A DNA stretch of 64,000 bases from Candidatus Latescibacterota bacterium (GTDB taxonomy: Bacteria; Latescibacterota; UBA2968; UBA8231), in NCBI GenBank assembly GCA_022826515.1, contig JAJDUT010000041.1, positions 1-64,000 of the forward strand. Reading direction: 5' to 3'. A model generated the notes under the pieces. It was not told the origin of the DNA, did not search any database, and worked only from the letters and a program-made list of their open reading frames with translations. Every line of letters starts with the position of its first letter. Within the stretch, counting starts at the first letter, position 1. Made by a program: the position numbers and the translations under genes. Below, in pieces: positions 10,272 to 17,734 of this stretch.

Positions 10272-10840
10272 GATTTTTCCTCCAGATATACTGTGTTACT
10301 CAAACGATAGGCGAAGACGGTATCACCAGGTGATAAGACTCGGCGAGGAGTAATCAGAACGAAAGGTTCCTTGCCTGTATGTGGATTGCCGTCCTGTGGT
10401 GAAGATACAGTGAATACTTGGTAGCCTCGAAGCGCGAACAATATATTCATATAATGGAGATTAAGACGCCAAAAAAGAAACACTATAAAAACTAACGCTA
10501 TTATCATCGCTGCCAAGTCTCGACAGGTTGCCAATTCTCCTCGATAAAATGGCAGAAGCGTAGCGAAAAGATAGGAGAGAACATGACTCCGGTGGTCCTC
10601 TGAAGTCCCAACCGTGAGTTCACGTTTATCGTTGTTGCTCCGCGCTACACGTATTCGTACCCGCAGAAAACCATAAGGTACAACTACCATCAATACGCAG
10701 GCGACATTGAAGTAGCATTCTGGAATAAGTTCGTTTCCACGGATCATCCATAGGATGAAAAGTGGCGATAGGCTGCTGAGGACCATCATAAGCCGCGCTA
10801 CTTTCAGTCCCTCGTGAGAGCTAGGCGATTGCCGAGCCAT
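10268..10840 (-). CDS. kwaA: KwaA-like membrane protein, Kiwa anti-phage system
   Basis: A 190-residue protein with about four hydrophobic segments: near residues 15-35, 40-60, around 90, and 108-130 ('MIIALVFIVFLFW'). KwaA is a membrane sensor of similar size encoded immediately before kwaB. Sequence recognition is weaker than for KwaB, so the call leans on topology, length and the coupled kwaB gene. Its ATG overlaps the stop of an hsdS-derived tail (TGATG at 10838-10842), so it appears to have been placed directly behind an hsdS gene. Confidence 0.7.
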   Translation of the reverse strand: MARQSPSSHEGLKVARLMMVLSSLSPLFILWMIRGNELIPECYFNVACVLMVVVPYGFLRVRIRVARSNNDKRELTVGTSEDHRSHVLSYLFATLLPFYRGELATCRDLAAMIIALVFIVFLFWRLNLHYMNILFALRGYQVFTVSSPQDGNPHTGKEPFVLITPRRVLSPGDTVFAYRLSNTVYLEEKS

Positions 10841-10940
10841 CAGATTGATCTCCCAATAAGTCGTTCAGTTTTATCCACACGTAACTCCCCCGACACCAGC
10901 TTCGGCAACAGTGTGTCACACAGGATGGAGAGGTTCGGGG
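10840..10940 (-). pseudogene. hsdS 3'-end remnant
   Basis: The minus-strand frame ending at 10840 encodes 'LLPKLVSGELRV' plus a short tail. This is the same C-terminal motif as the intact hsdS genes ending at 15203 and 35928. Nothing recognisable as HsdS precedes it. The fragment runs into kwaA by a stop/start overlap, which suggests kwaA was originally coupled to a complete hsdS. Confidence 0.8.
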
Positions 10941-10964
10941 CTCGCAACAGCCTCGCTGGCTGTG

Positions 10965-11082
10965 CGTGTGCACTCCTCGGTAGCGATGTCCGGTCCGTGG
11001 GCAATCGTTCAGCCGAGACTTTCGAGCCAAGTAAGGGCGGCGTCTTCGGTGACTGCTTCGGTGAGGGTGGTCGAGGTGCGTC
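10965..11082 (-). pseudogene. hsdR 5'-end remnant
   Basis: About 115 bases closely match the first 35 or so codons of hsdR (compare 9160-9270). They encode a degraded 'TEAVTEDAALTWLESLG' with TGA where intact hsdR has TGG (Trp22), then '[12 protein letters not shown]'. It lies after hamB and before the hsdS remnant, which is the reverse of the usual hsdS-then-hsdR order. It reads as the stump of a lost second hsdR whose upstream neighbour was hamB. Confidence 0.8.
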
Positions 11083-11136
11083 ATGCTCGGGATTCACTGC
11101 CATCGGGGTTTCTAGGTTAGAACTCATTGTGCCGGG

Positions 11137-14100
11137 TCATTCCGACTCCCCAGATAGGATTTCCCAGACACGCTTGTAGTCCGAGTTGGACAATGCGGCA
11201 TCAGGCGGACGCACATGGTTCCATTCCTGGTCGCTGAGTTCTCTCAGGAAATTCCGTGCTCTACTGACTGAATAGCGTCCCTCATCTTCACCTGTGATCT
11301 CTCGATAAAGACCACCCAAGGCCTCTGCAGCACTTCTAGGGGCGCCATTCATACGCATGAGAACCGCATCTTCAGTACACACGCCATGATAAATCATGGC
11401 TGGGAGGGCGTTGATACGTCGGCGTTCGGATTCGGGAAGATCGTCAAAGTCAAATTCAGGCATCCGGCTCAAGGCAGAAACCCCCCAAGTCCCGCCGTTG
11501 ACGATTGCTCGATATATAGCCTTGCAGGCATCAGTTAAGGCTCTAGTGCCGTATTCGTCGCGCTCGCGTGAGAAATACTCTTGGGCGATGTCTTCAAGGC
11601 CTTTACCGTTCACCCAGTCGCGTGTGATATTCGAAATCCGGATCCCATCAACGCCTTTTCCGCCAATATCTTCGAACTGCTGCTTGAGTTGTGGAACCTT
11701 AAGCATGACACCGAACAAGTCAGCAAATTTGCCCCCATTGCCAAAGAGGCTTTCTGGTGTCCAGTCAGACGGTGTGAGCTTACTCTCTAGGTTCCATAGG
11801 CTCGCCCTCGCTCTCGTGACACCTTCGGGTGAAAAACCTGTTGAGTCCGCCAACTCAGCAGTGCCCTGAGGCATTGCCGCGAGTTTTCGTGCGTAGGATT
11901 GTGTAGCTGACAAAAGAGCTTCGGCCTTGTCACGTTGATCCGGATCGTTACGAAGGGTCGTGTAACCATAGGTCTGACGCAAGAGTTGCTCAGAATCCGC
12001 TAGTACCGCGTCGAGGTCTTTCTTTTCTGCCCAGAGATGGGCGATGTAACAACGGAAGTCCTCCCACTGATCCTGTGACAAAACTTCAGAAAGATTAGCA
12101 AGTTTACCTTCCTCTGCCAGACTCTCCAACAAGGTTACAAGCCGGGATACGAGCACACCCGTGTTTCGGCTGACGAAGTCGATCAGTGCTTGCTTATCTG
12201 TACCTTCGGCTAGACCAACGACCCCTACACTATCATGGCCGATTCGACCGGCGCGTCCCGCAAGATTCCAGAATTCCCGGACAGACATCTCAACTGATTG
12301 ATTCCCTTGGGGCACAAACCGAGAGGACAAGAATACCGACGAGACGGGAAAATTGATGCCCTGTGCGATAGTTGACGTGGCACAAAGCATTTTTAGACTG
12401 TCAGTCTCTGTAAGCCATTCCATCAATGCCCGCACTTCCTCGGACAGTCCAGCGTGATGCACACCTACACCATGATCGAGCATTTCGACAAGTTCAAAAT
12501 CGGGTCCGATTTCAGTGCGTAGAAAATCTTGCAGCAGACGGATATCGTCCGGGACTGGATCAAGGACAGGCAAGCTCTCGGTCGCTTTCCTCGCCATTTT
12601 CCAAACAGTTGAAATGTTGTTGGCAACTGCGATACTAGTACCACGAGCAGACATCACGCATCCAATAGCAGCCGTTTGTAGTCCCAATCCTTTCTGCTCG
12701 TTTTTGTTTAGAACTTGACTTTTCGGAACAGCAATTGGCTTGACTCCACCTACCTGATGCCTGCCCCGCAACTGCATCGCCTTTGGGGTTGTGGTCAACG
12801 TCTCATAAGTAAGACGCCATCCTGCACGCTTGCTGTCATCCGCGATCGCGCGATAGAGGCCAATAATTCGTTCATTCGGTTTCCAAGGGGTTGTACTGAG
12901 ACTGATAGCTTGCCCGGCATTGACATCTTGTGCCAGCCAGCGTGCGATGGTTTCAGAGTCTTCGACATAAGGCATCAGCAACAGGAAATTTGCCTGCGGA
13001 CAATCGCGCTTGACTGTGGCGAGTAGCAATTCGATCCGTAGCCCCCGGCCCTCGGCTTCCAAGTTATGAGCTTCGTCCATGACAACGAGTGCCAGAGGCC
13101 GTCCAACTTTCTTGTTGCGAATGACCAAAGAGAGTTTTTCCGGCGTCGAGACTAGGATATCGAAGGGCCGTTCCTGATCGCTCAAGAGTTGTTCCTCGAA
13201 AGCGTCCACTTCCACGGCAGCCGTTAATTGCTCAACCCGTATACCAATCGACTCGAAGTCCTTTCGGAGCCGTATGGTAATCTGTGCTGACAAGGCTCGT
13301 GTTGGCGCGACATACGTAACCCAACCGTTTTCGGCGTTGAACTGGTTCAATGCCTGTAGAATGCGGAACTGTGCCAGAAGAGTCTTGCCACCAGAGGTTG
13401 GCATATCGACCACGATAGCCGTCTTGGCTTGGTCAAGGAGTCCCTGTTCAAGTAACGCCGCACGCTGTGGCGGCAGTAACTCGAACATCGCCTGATGTTC
13501 GCGTCTTGTTAGAGAGCGGACAAAATCCGTGGTGCGCGAATTGACCGTTCGGGTTGCCCACCACAGCGAATTGGTGATCATGACTCGCCCGGTTGCGTGT
13601 AGCCAGCGCAAGATGATCTCATGTTGCGCATCACCGGAGGCAGTCGCTGCCCTTATCCCAGCTTCGAAATGTTTGTCGATCTGACCAAACGGATCAGTCG
13701 GCTCTCCTTGAAGCATGTAGAGAGCGAGTATCTCGGTCCCTCTAGCCCAGTGATACAGAGCTGCGAGTCGGAAAGCGATTGCACGAGTCTCAGCATGGGA
13801 TCTGTTCTGAAGCCTCTGTTCCTCGAAGATCTTCTGGTCTTCTCGCAGACCCGCGACGGTTTCGCGGATGCGATCCAGATCGTCCCATCCTTTCTTCCTA
13901 AACAACCTGATCCAACAATGAAATAGCCTGTAGAGAAGACGGCGATCCCAGGGAACATCGACGACGCTCGGGGGAGTCAACTCATCCACGTTTTCTTTGT
14001 ACCAACGGCGCAAGTCAGACCAGCGGTCTCCGCAATAGGCCAGGGCCGAGAGTTGGAGGATGAAGAACAACCGTTCGGGCACCTCCGCTGGAACCGACAA

Positions 14101-14412
14101 AAGCTGACGAATATCGAAGGCACGAAAGGCGGCGGCGGCGGTCCGATCTCGCAAGACGTCGTTTGCTCCGGATGGACGACTCAATTCGTCCAGTCCTTCT
14201 ATCGCCGCCAACTCGTAGGCTAGGGACACTCGTTCAAGAAAAGACTCGTCCTGATTGTTCGAGATGAAGGCGAACTCGATTTGCTTACCTACAGCGCGTT
14301 GCGCAAGGCGTTCGTTTACCAAGTTGGCCGCCTGCGAAAGAGCGTCAGGGCCTATCGCTTGAATGGCCCAATGGGCTTCTAGGTCTTCAAAAGCTGCTGT
14401 GGACAAGCTCAT
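11137..14412 (-). CDS. hamB: HamB-like SF2 helicase, Hachiman-type defence system
   Basis: A 1,091-residue protein. About 330 helical residues precede an SF2 helicase core: Walker A 'PTSGGKT' (338-344), motif Ia 'VAPTRALSAQ', DEAH box 'VMDEAHN' (444-450), a C-terminal RecA-like domain with 'ATSTIAQGINFPVSS', and motif VI 'NLAGRAGRIG'. A helical tail follows. With the DUF1837-like nuclease encoded just upstream this matches Hachiman, where HamB is a DNA-sensing helicase that restrains and then releases HamA. Its ATG overlaps the hamA stop (ATGA at 14409-14412). Other Ski2-like helicases have the same motifs, so the Hachiman call depends on the partner. Confidence 0.82.
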   Translation of the reverse strand: MSLSTAAFEDLEAHWAIQAIGPDALSQAANLVNERLAQRAVGKQIEFAFISNNQDESFLERVSLAYELAAIEGLDELSRPSGANDVLRDRTAAAAFRAFDIRQLLSVPAEVPERLFFILQLSALAYCGDRWSDLRRWYKENVDELTPPSVVDVPWDRRLLYRLFHCWIRLFRKKGWDDLDRIRETVAGLREDQKIFEEQRLQNRSHAETRAIAFRLAALYHWARGTEILALYMLQGEPTDPFGQIDKHFEAGIRAATASGDAQHEIILRWLHATGRVMITNSLWWATRTVNSRTTDFVRSLTRREHQAMFELLPPQRAALLEQGLLDQAKTAIVVDMPTSGGKTLLAQFRILQALNQFNAENGWVTYVAPTRALSAQITIRLRKDFESIGIRVEQLTAAVEVDAFEEQLLSDQERPFDILVSTPEKLSLVIRNKKVGRPLALVVMDEAHNLEAEGRGLRIELLLATVKRDCPQANFLLLMPYVEDSETIARWLAQDVNAGQAISLSTTPWKPNERIIGLYRAIADDSKRAGWRLTYETLTTTPKAMQLRGRHQVGGVKPIAVPKSQVLNKNEQKGLGLQTAAIGCVMSARGTSIAVANNISTVWKMARKATESLPVLDPVPDDIRLLQDFLRTEIGPDFELVEMLDHGVGVHHAGLSEEVRALMEWLTETDSLKMLCATSTIAQGINFPVSSVFLSSRFVPQGNQSVEMSVREFWNLAGRAGRIGHDSVGVVGLAEGTDKQALIDFVSRNTGVLVSRLVTLLESLAEEGKLANLSEVLSQDQWEDFRCYIAHLWAEKKDLDAVLADSEQLLRQTYGYTTLRNDPDQRDKAEALLSATQSYARKLAAMPQGTAELADSTGFSPEGVTRARASLWNLESKLTPSDWTPESLFGNGGKFADLFGVMLKVPQLKQQFEDIGGKGVDGIRISNITRDWVNGKGLEDIAQEYFSRERDEYGTRALTDACKAIYRAIVNGGTWGVSALSRMPEFDFDDLPESERRRINALPAMIYHGVCTEDAVLMRMNGAPRSAAEALGGLYREITGEDEGRYSVSRARNFLRELSDQEWNHVRPPDAALSNSDYKRVWEILSGESE

Positions 14413-15206
14413 GGATTGCCTCCTGTCCGTTTCTCGACCGCGATCTTGCCGATGCCGTCAATGCTGCCAACCGGCAGATAAATCGCTAAGAGTTCAATAC
14501 GGGTGCCGTCTGGACAGTTCTCAGAGAGCTTCTGCACGCGAACGGACAGATCTCTGTTGTCTGGCGGAACGTCTCTGATAAGTAAACCATAAAGTTGAAC
14601 ATCGGAAGAATTTTTTAGGTAGCGCTGCATCGCAGCCTGAAAGCGCGGGCACCAAACAGCGGCGTTAGCGCGGTGACCAAGATACTTCACCAGAGTATCT
14701 CTGATTGATTTTTGGTCTCGCAAATCCTCTAATTGCTGCTTGAGTCCTGTGCGGCCATGCATCGCACTAGGTGGATACTTAGCTTCGCTGGATGTTTTGG
14801 CTTCACCAAAAGCCAGACAATCACCATCTTTATCCTTGCCAAGACCGACTAGATCGGCACCTGGAAGGCTGGAACCGCTCTTCCGTTCGTCTCGGCCATC
14901 CGGCCATGGAAAAAAGCAACTGCGATAATCCTGAAGATAAGTCTCGGCGATTGCTTCGCCGACGCGCCAATCCTCAATATCGTCCGGATCGCTCAGAATG
15001 CGTCTCAAACTATCTTGCTCGAAGTCGGTTTCTACAAGGTCAGTAAGAATTGACTCGATGTTAGCCTTGCCTTCGTCATCGAATAACACCGTCGCCACCG
15101 GTCCGCTCAGAGCTGCATCCAACTCACCGCCAGTCCAGACTAACCCGGTTCCCAAACACGGTGCCTTTCCATGTGTATAGGCAGGTCTACCTATAGCAAC
15201 ACTCAT
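14409..15206 (-). CDS. hamA: HamA-like nuclease (DUF1837), Hachiman-type defence system
   Basis: A 265-residue protein with a PD-(D/E)xK-like active site: Asp118 in 'SLPGADLVGLG', then Glu135-Ala-Lys137 in 'AFGEAKTSS'. Upstream, 'DWRVGEAIAETYL' and 'CFFPWPDGRDE' match what I recall of the DUF1837/HamA family. HamA is the effector nuclease of Hachiman. The start codon overlaps the hsdS stop (ATGA at 15203-15206) and its stop overlaps the hamB start, so hsdS-hamA-hamB form one coupled unit. The catalytic residues appear intact. Confidence 0.82.
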   Translation of the reverse strand: MSVAIGRPAYTHGKAPCLGTGLVWTGGELDAALSGPVATVLFDDEGKANIESILTDLVETDFEQDSLRRILSDPDDIEDWRVGEAIAETYLQDYRSCFFPWPDGRDERKSGSSLPGADLVGLGKDKDGDCLAFGEAKTSSEAKYPPSAMHGRTGLKQQLEDLRDQKSIRDTLVKYLGHRANAAVWCPRFQAAMQRYLKNSSDVQLYGLLIRDVPPDNRDLSVRVQKLSENCPDGTRIELLAIYLPVGSIDGIGKIAVEKRTGGNP

Positions 15207-16843
15207 TCGACGGTCTCCACCGATTCCTCAGCATCCCCCACCCGTAACTCTCCCGATACCAACTTCGGCAACAGCCTATCCTTTAGAGCGGCGAGGGTAC
15301 GGGATTCGCGCACAGCCTCACTAGCCCGTACGAATAGCGGTTGGACAACTTCACCGAACCTCGCGGCAATCGGCTCCGGCGGCGAGGGCAACAGAAACTG
15401 AGACAATGCTTTCGCGGGTACGCGCTGACGACCGCTCGACCCTGTCATGTTTTGAATTGCAAACTCGCGGAAGCCGGCGCTGCGTGCGAGACAATAGGCG
15501 AACTCGTTTGGGAGGGGAGGCATTGGCCGTATGACAATATACTCAGTCGAACCCCAGCCTATCCTATCGTGGGGCAAGAAGTCCACATAGGCCGTCTTAC
15601 CGTTTTCCAAGCAAGGGGTGATGCGAGCGACAAGAGTATCGCCGTTGGTGAAACGCATCCCTGAGCCGAAGGGCCGATCAATCACAGTGTCGGGTACATG
15701 TCCTCTCGTCGGCATGTTCGCCATGTCAAGATACGGGGCAACCTCTCCCTTTCGCAGTGATCGCGGTGGGTTGACCTCGATCATTTCAGGTAGTGGAACT
15801 ACCTCCCACCCCTCCGGTATCTTCCCCAATTCCGATTCCACCAGCCGATCAGGAAAGAGCGCGGCAACATCCGGCGGCAGCCCAGTATCCCGCCCTTCCA
15901 TCTTGGCGCGAACCGGATCAAAATCGACGAACCACGACTTGAACAGCGCCCGCGCCATCTCCTCCAGCGTCTCATTCATGCGCCGATTGAGTTCAATCTT
16001 GTCGTCGAGGGTGCCGAGGATATGGGCGATGGAGCGTTGCTCGGCCACGTCCATCGGGGCTTGTACATCGAGCGATTCGATCATCCCCTTAGTCAGGGCA
16101 TTCCTTGTTCCTCCAGCCCCTGCCCATGACAAGAGCATTGCCTGTATCTCGGGACATACGAGGAAATAGCGCAAAAAGCGTGGCGACAGCTTATTGGGGT
16201 CCGGTCGGATGATGACGACATGCTGATTCACACGAGCTGGAAGTACGTCTGGTGCTACCTGACATGCCCGAGCCACCGAATCCCCGGTGATGTTGAGCAG
16301 AACATCGTCAGCAAAGACCTCAACATTGTCGAGGGCGGTTGCCTGCTGCTGGTTGATGAACGCCAAGCCATCATAATTGAATCGATTATTGTGGACGTTT
16401 TGGCTCCTGATTAGCGCATAAGGCCCATCCTTCAAATAGACCTCTTGTCCGCCGCGTGGGGTCGCCCCGCTTCCAATTTTTGTACAGACATCGCCGAGAC
16501 GCAGAGCCCCCCAACCGTCACCCACCATACCCAATTCTTCCTTCTCCACCAACACCACATGCTCAGCCTCAATCCGCTTCCGAAACGACTCCGACAACTC
16601 ATCCCAGATAAACAGGTCCACTGGAAAGGGCAGACTGCTCTCTTCTAGGGCTTCCCTGAGATTGAAAACGGCCGCTTTCTGTTCGCGCGAAGTAAAAGCA
16701 ACCAAATCTAAGTCGGACTGCGGACGTGCAGTCCACTTGACCCGGGAACCATAAGCCCATACGACAACATTGGGCAGATGCTGTTTCAGCAGACCGAGGA
16801 CCAACTTGTGATCGTCGACGCTAATGTCTATAGCGTCGGTCAT
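15203..16843 (-). CDS. hsdS: Nucleotidyltransferase-HsdS fusion: type I specificity subunit with N-terminal MNT-like domain
   Basis: A 546-residue fusion. Residues 1-102 are a MntA/HI0073-type nucleotidyltransferase with the canonical GSx10DxD motif ('YGSRVKW...SDLDL'). From about residue 106 it is a normal HsdS: TRD1 ('LGDVCTKIGSGATPRGG'), the central helical spacer ('ILGTLDDKIELNRRMNETL'), TRD2 and the 'LLPKLVSGELRV' tail. The chosen ATG (16843) overlaps the stop of the HI0074-like gene. An internal ATG at 16528 (codon 106) has an AGAAGGA-like site upstream and could yield free HsdS. The second hsdS (34642-35928) is preceded by a separate nucleotidyltransferase gene of the same family, a plausible ancestor of the fusion. 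TRD2 is nearly identical to that of the second hsdS; TRD1 is different. Confidence 0.9.
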   Translation of the reverse strand: MTDAIDISVDDHKLVLGLLKQHLPNVVVWAYGSRVKWTARPQSDLDLVAFTSREQKAAVFNLREALEESSLPFPVDLFIWDELSESFRKRIEAEHVVLVEKEELGMVGDGWGALRLGDVCTKIGSGATPRGGQEVYLKDGPYALIRSQNVHNNRFNYDGLAFINQQQATALDNVEVFADDVLLNITGDSVARACQVAPDVLPARVNQHVVIIRPDPNKLSPRFLRYFLVCPEIQAMLLSWAGAGGTRNALTKGMIESLDVQAPMDVAEQRSIAHILGTLDDKIELNRRMNETLEEMARALFKSWFVDFDPVRAKMEGRDTGLPPDVAALFPDRLVESELGKIPEGWEVVPLPEMIEVNPPRSLRKGEVAPYLDMANMPTRGHVPDTVIDRPFGSGMRFTNGDTLVARITPCLENGKTAYVDFLPHDRIGWGSTEYIVIRPMPPLPNEFAYCLARSAGFREFAIQNMTGSSGRQRVPAKALSQFLLPSPPEPIAARFGEVVQPLFVRASEAVRESRTLAALKDRLLPKLVSGELRVGDAEESVETVE

Positions 16844-17256
16844 TCCCAAGTATTCCCTGTCATGGTTTGGTAAAGCCCAATGGCGTCGTCAATAAAATCA
16901 CCCACAATTCCAAGAGCCTTCTCTGCTTTCTCTCCACTGTAGTCGTGAGTAGTATCGATACGAGCGCGGACGTATTGTTCCCATTGGGGAAAGGGAGACG
17001 AAAGCAGGTTGTTGGAATCGGCCAGATGTAAAATTGGTATAGGACTATTGGGAATGTCAGCAAGGCCCAATACTTCTTGCAGATAACGCTTTAGTACCTT
17101 CCACATCGTATCGTAGCAGATTTCAAAACGATGAATTGTCGACTCGGCTACACCCTCTTTCATAAGTTCCGGGAGTTCATCGTCCAGATTCTTATAGTTG
17201 TCATACTGCAACTCAAGATTCTTCAGAGCCTTGCTAAAATTCCCATAATCGATCAT
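16840..17256 (-). CDS. HI0074-type nucleotidyltransferase substrate-binding protein (HEPN-like)
   Basis: A 138-residue helical protein with the pattern of HI0074/'nucleotidyltransferase substrate-binding' proteins: 'ALKNLELQYDNY', 'ESTIHRFEICYDTMWKVLKRYL', and near the C-terminus 'ARIDTTHDYSGEKA'. These normally pair with a separate HI0073-type nucleotidyltransferase in a toxin-antitoxin-like module. Here the gene immediately downstream supplies that domain fused to HsdS, and the stop overlaps the fusion's ATG. The usual two-gene pair is therefore conserved in order, but its partner is now welded to a restriction specificity subunit. Confidence 0.85.
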   Translation of the reverse strand: MIDYGNFSKALKNLELQYDNYKNLDDELPELMKEGVAESTIHRFEICYDTMWKVLKRYLQEVLGLADIPNSPIPILHLADSNNLLSSPFPQWEQYVRARIDTTHDYSGEKAEKALGIVGDFIDDAIGLYQTMTGNTWE

Positions 17257-17260
17257 CGGT

Positions 17261-17413
17261 CTATTCCTTAATGATCTCGAACTCGCGCTCTACTGCGGCT
17301 CGCAACATGGCGTCGCGCTGATAATCGTCAAAGGTCTTGCCGGTAACGAATTCATCCAATAAGCCCGCAGCTTTCTGGATGTCATACAGATATTTCCGAG
17401 CTTCAAGCTGCAT
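17261..17413 (-). pseudogene. hepT: Truncated HepT (HEPN toxin) stub
   Basis: Fifty codons beginning 'MQLEARKYLYDIQ' match the first half of the intact HepT at 33600-33950 almost residue for residue. They stop after 'EFEIIKE', before the catalytic R-x4-H segment. The break falls right at the ribosome-binding region of the HI0074-like gene, so replacement of the 3' half by that gene is likely. The start overlaps the mntA stop, as in the intact pair. It should lack RNase activity. Confidence 0.85.
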
Positions 17414-17708
17414 AGAGCCGTGTCCTAGTCTCTTCGACTCGTTGCCGGAAGAAGGGGTTCTTGATAGCCGAGTCAACGACGAGGTCCACAGGGTGGCCAA
17501 AAAGCAGTTCCAGAGCCTCTAACAGTCCGAAATAGGCGTCGGCGTATTCTCCCGAAGGCAACGTTTGGAATTCAACCAAGAAGTCCAAGTCGCTTTCGCC
17601 ATGGTAGTTGCCGGTGATAGCCGAGCCGAACAAATCAAGCCGCAGAACGCGGTAACGGACGCAAAGCTGCTCCGGTTCACCGCCCCGCTCCTCGACAATA
17701 GGTATCAT
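17403..17708 (-). CDS. mntA: MntA-type nucleotidyltransferase antitoxin, copy 1
   Basis: A 101-residue minimal nucleotidyltransferase with intact GSx10DxD ('FGSAITGNYHGESDLDF') and the 'HPVDLVVDSAIKNPFFRQRV' tail segment (HPVDLVVDSAIK / NPFFRQRV). MntA proteins AMPylate and so neutralise the HEPN RNase HepT. Its toxin is truncated here, so the antitoxin may be an orphan. Highly similar copies lie on the other strand at 33305-33610 and 36381-36689. Confidence 0.9.
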   Translation of the reverse strand: MIPIVEERGGEPEQLCVRYRVLRLDLFGSAITGNYHGESDLDFLVEFQTLPSGEYADAYFGLLEALELLFGHPVDLVVDSAIKNPFFRQRVEETRTRLYAA

Positions 17709-17734
17709 CGGACGCTCTCCTTTCTAGCCCACAA

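Noticed and set aside
11137..15206. BREX or DISARM assignment for the helicase/nuclease pair
   Set aside because: The characteristic partners (PglZ, BrxC, DrmB and so on) are absent; a two-gene DUF1837-like/helicase layout fits Hachiman better.
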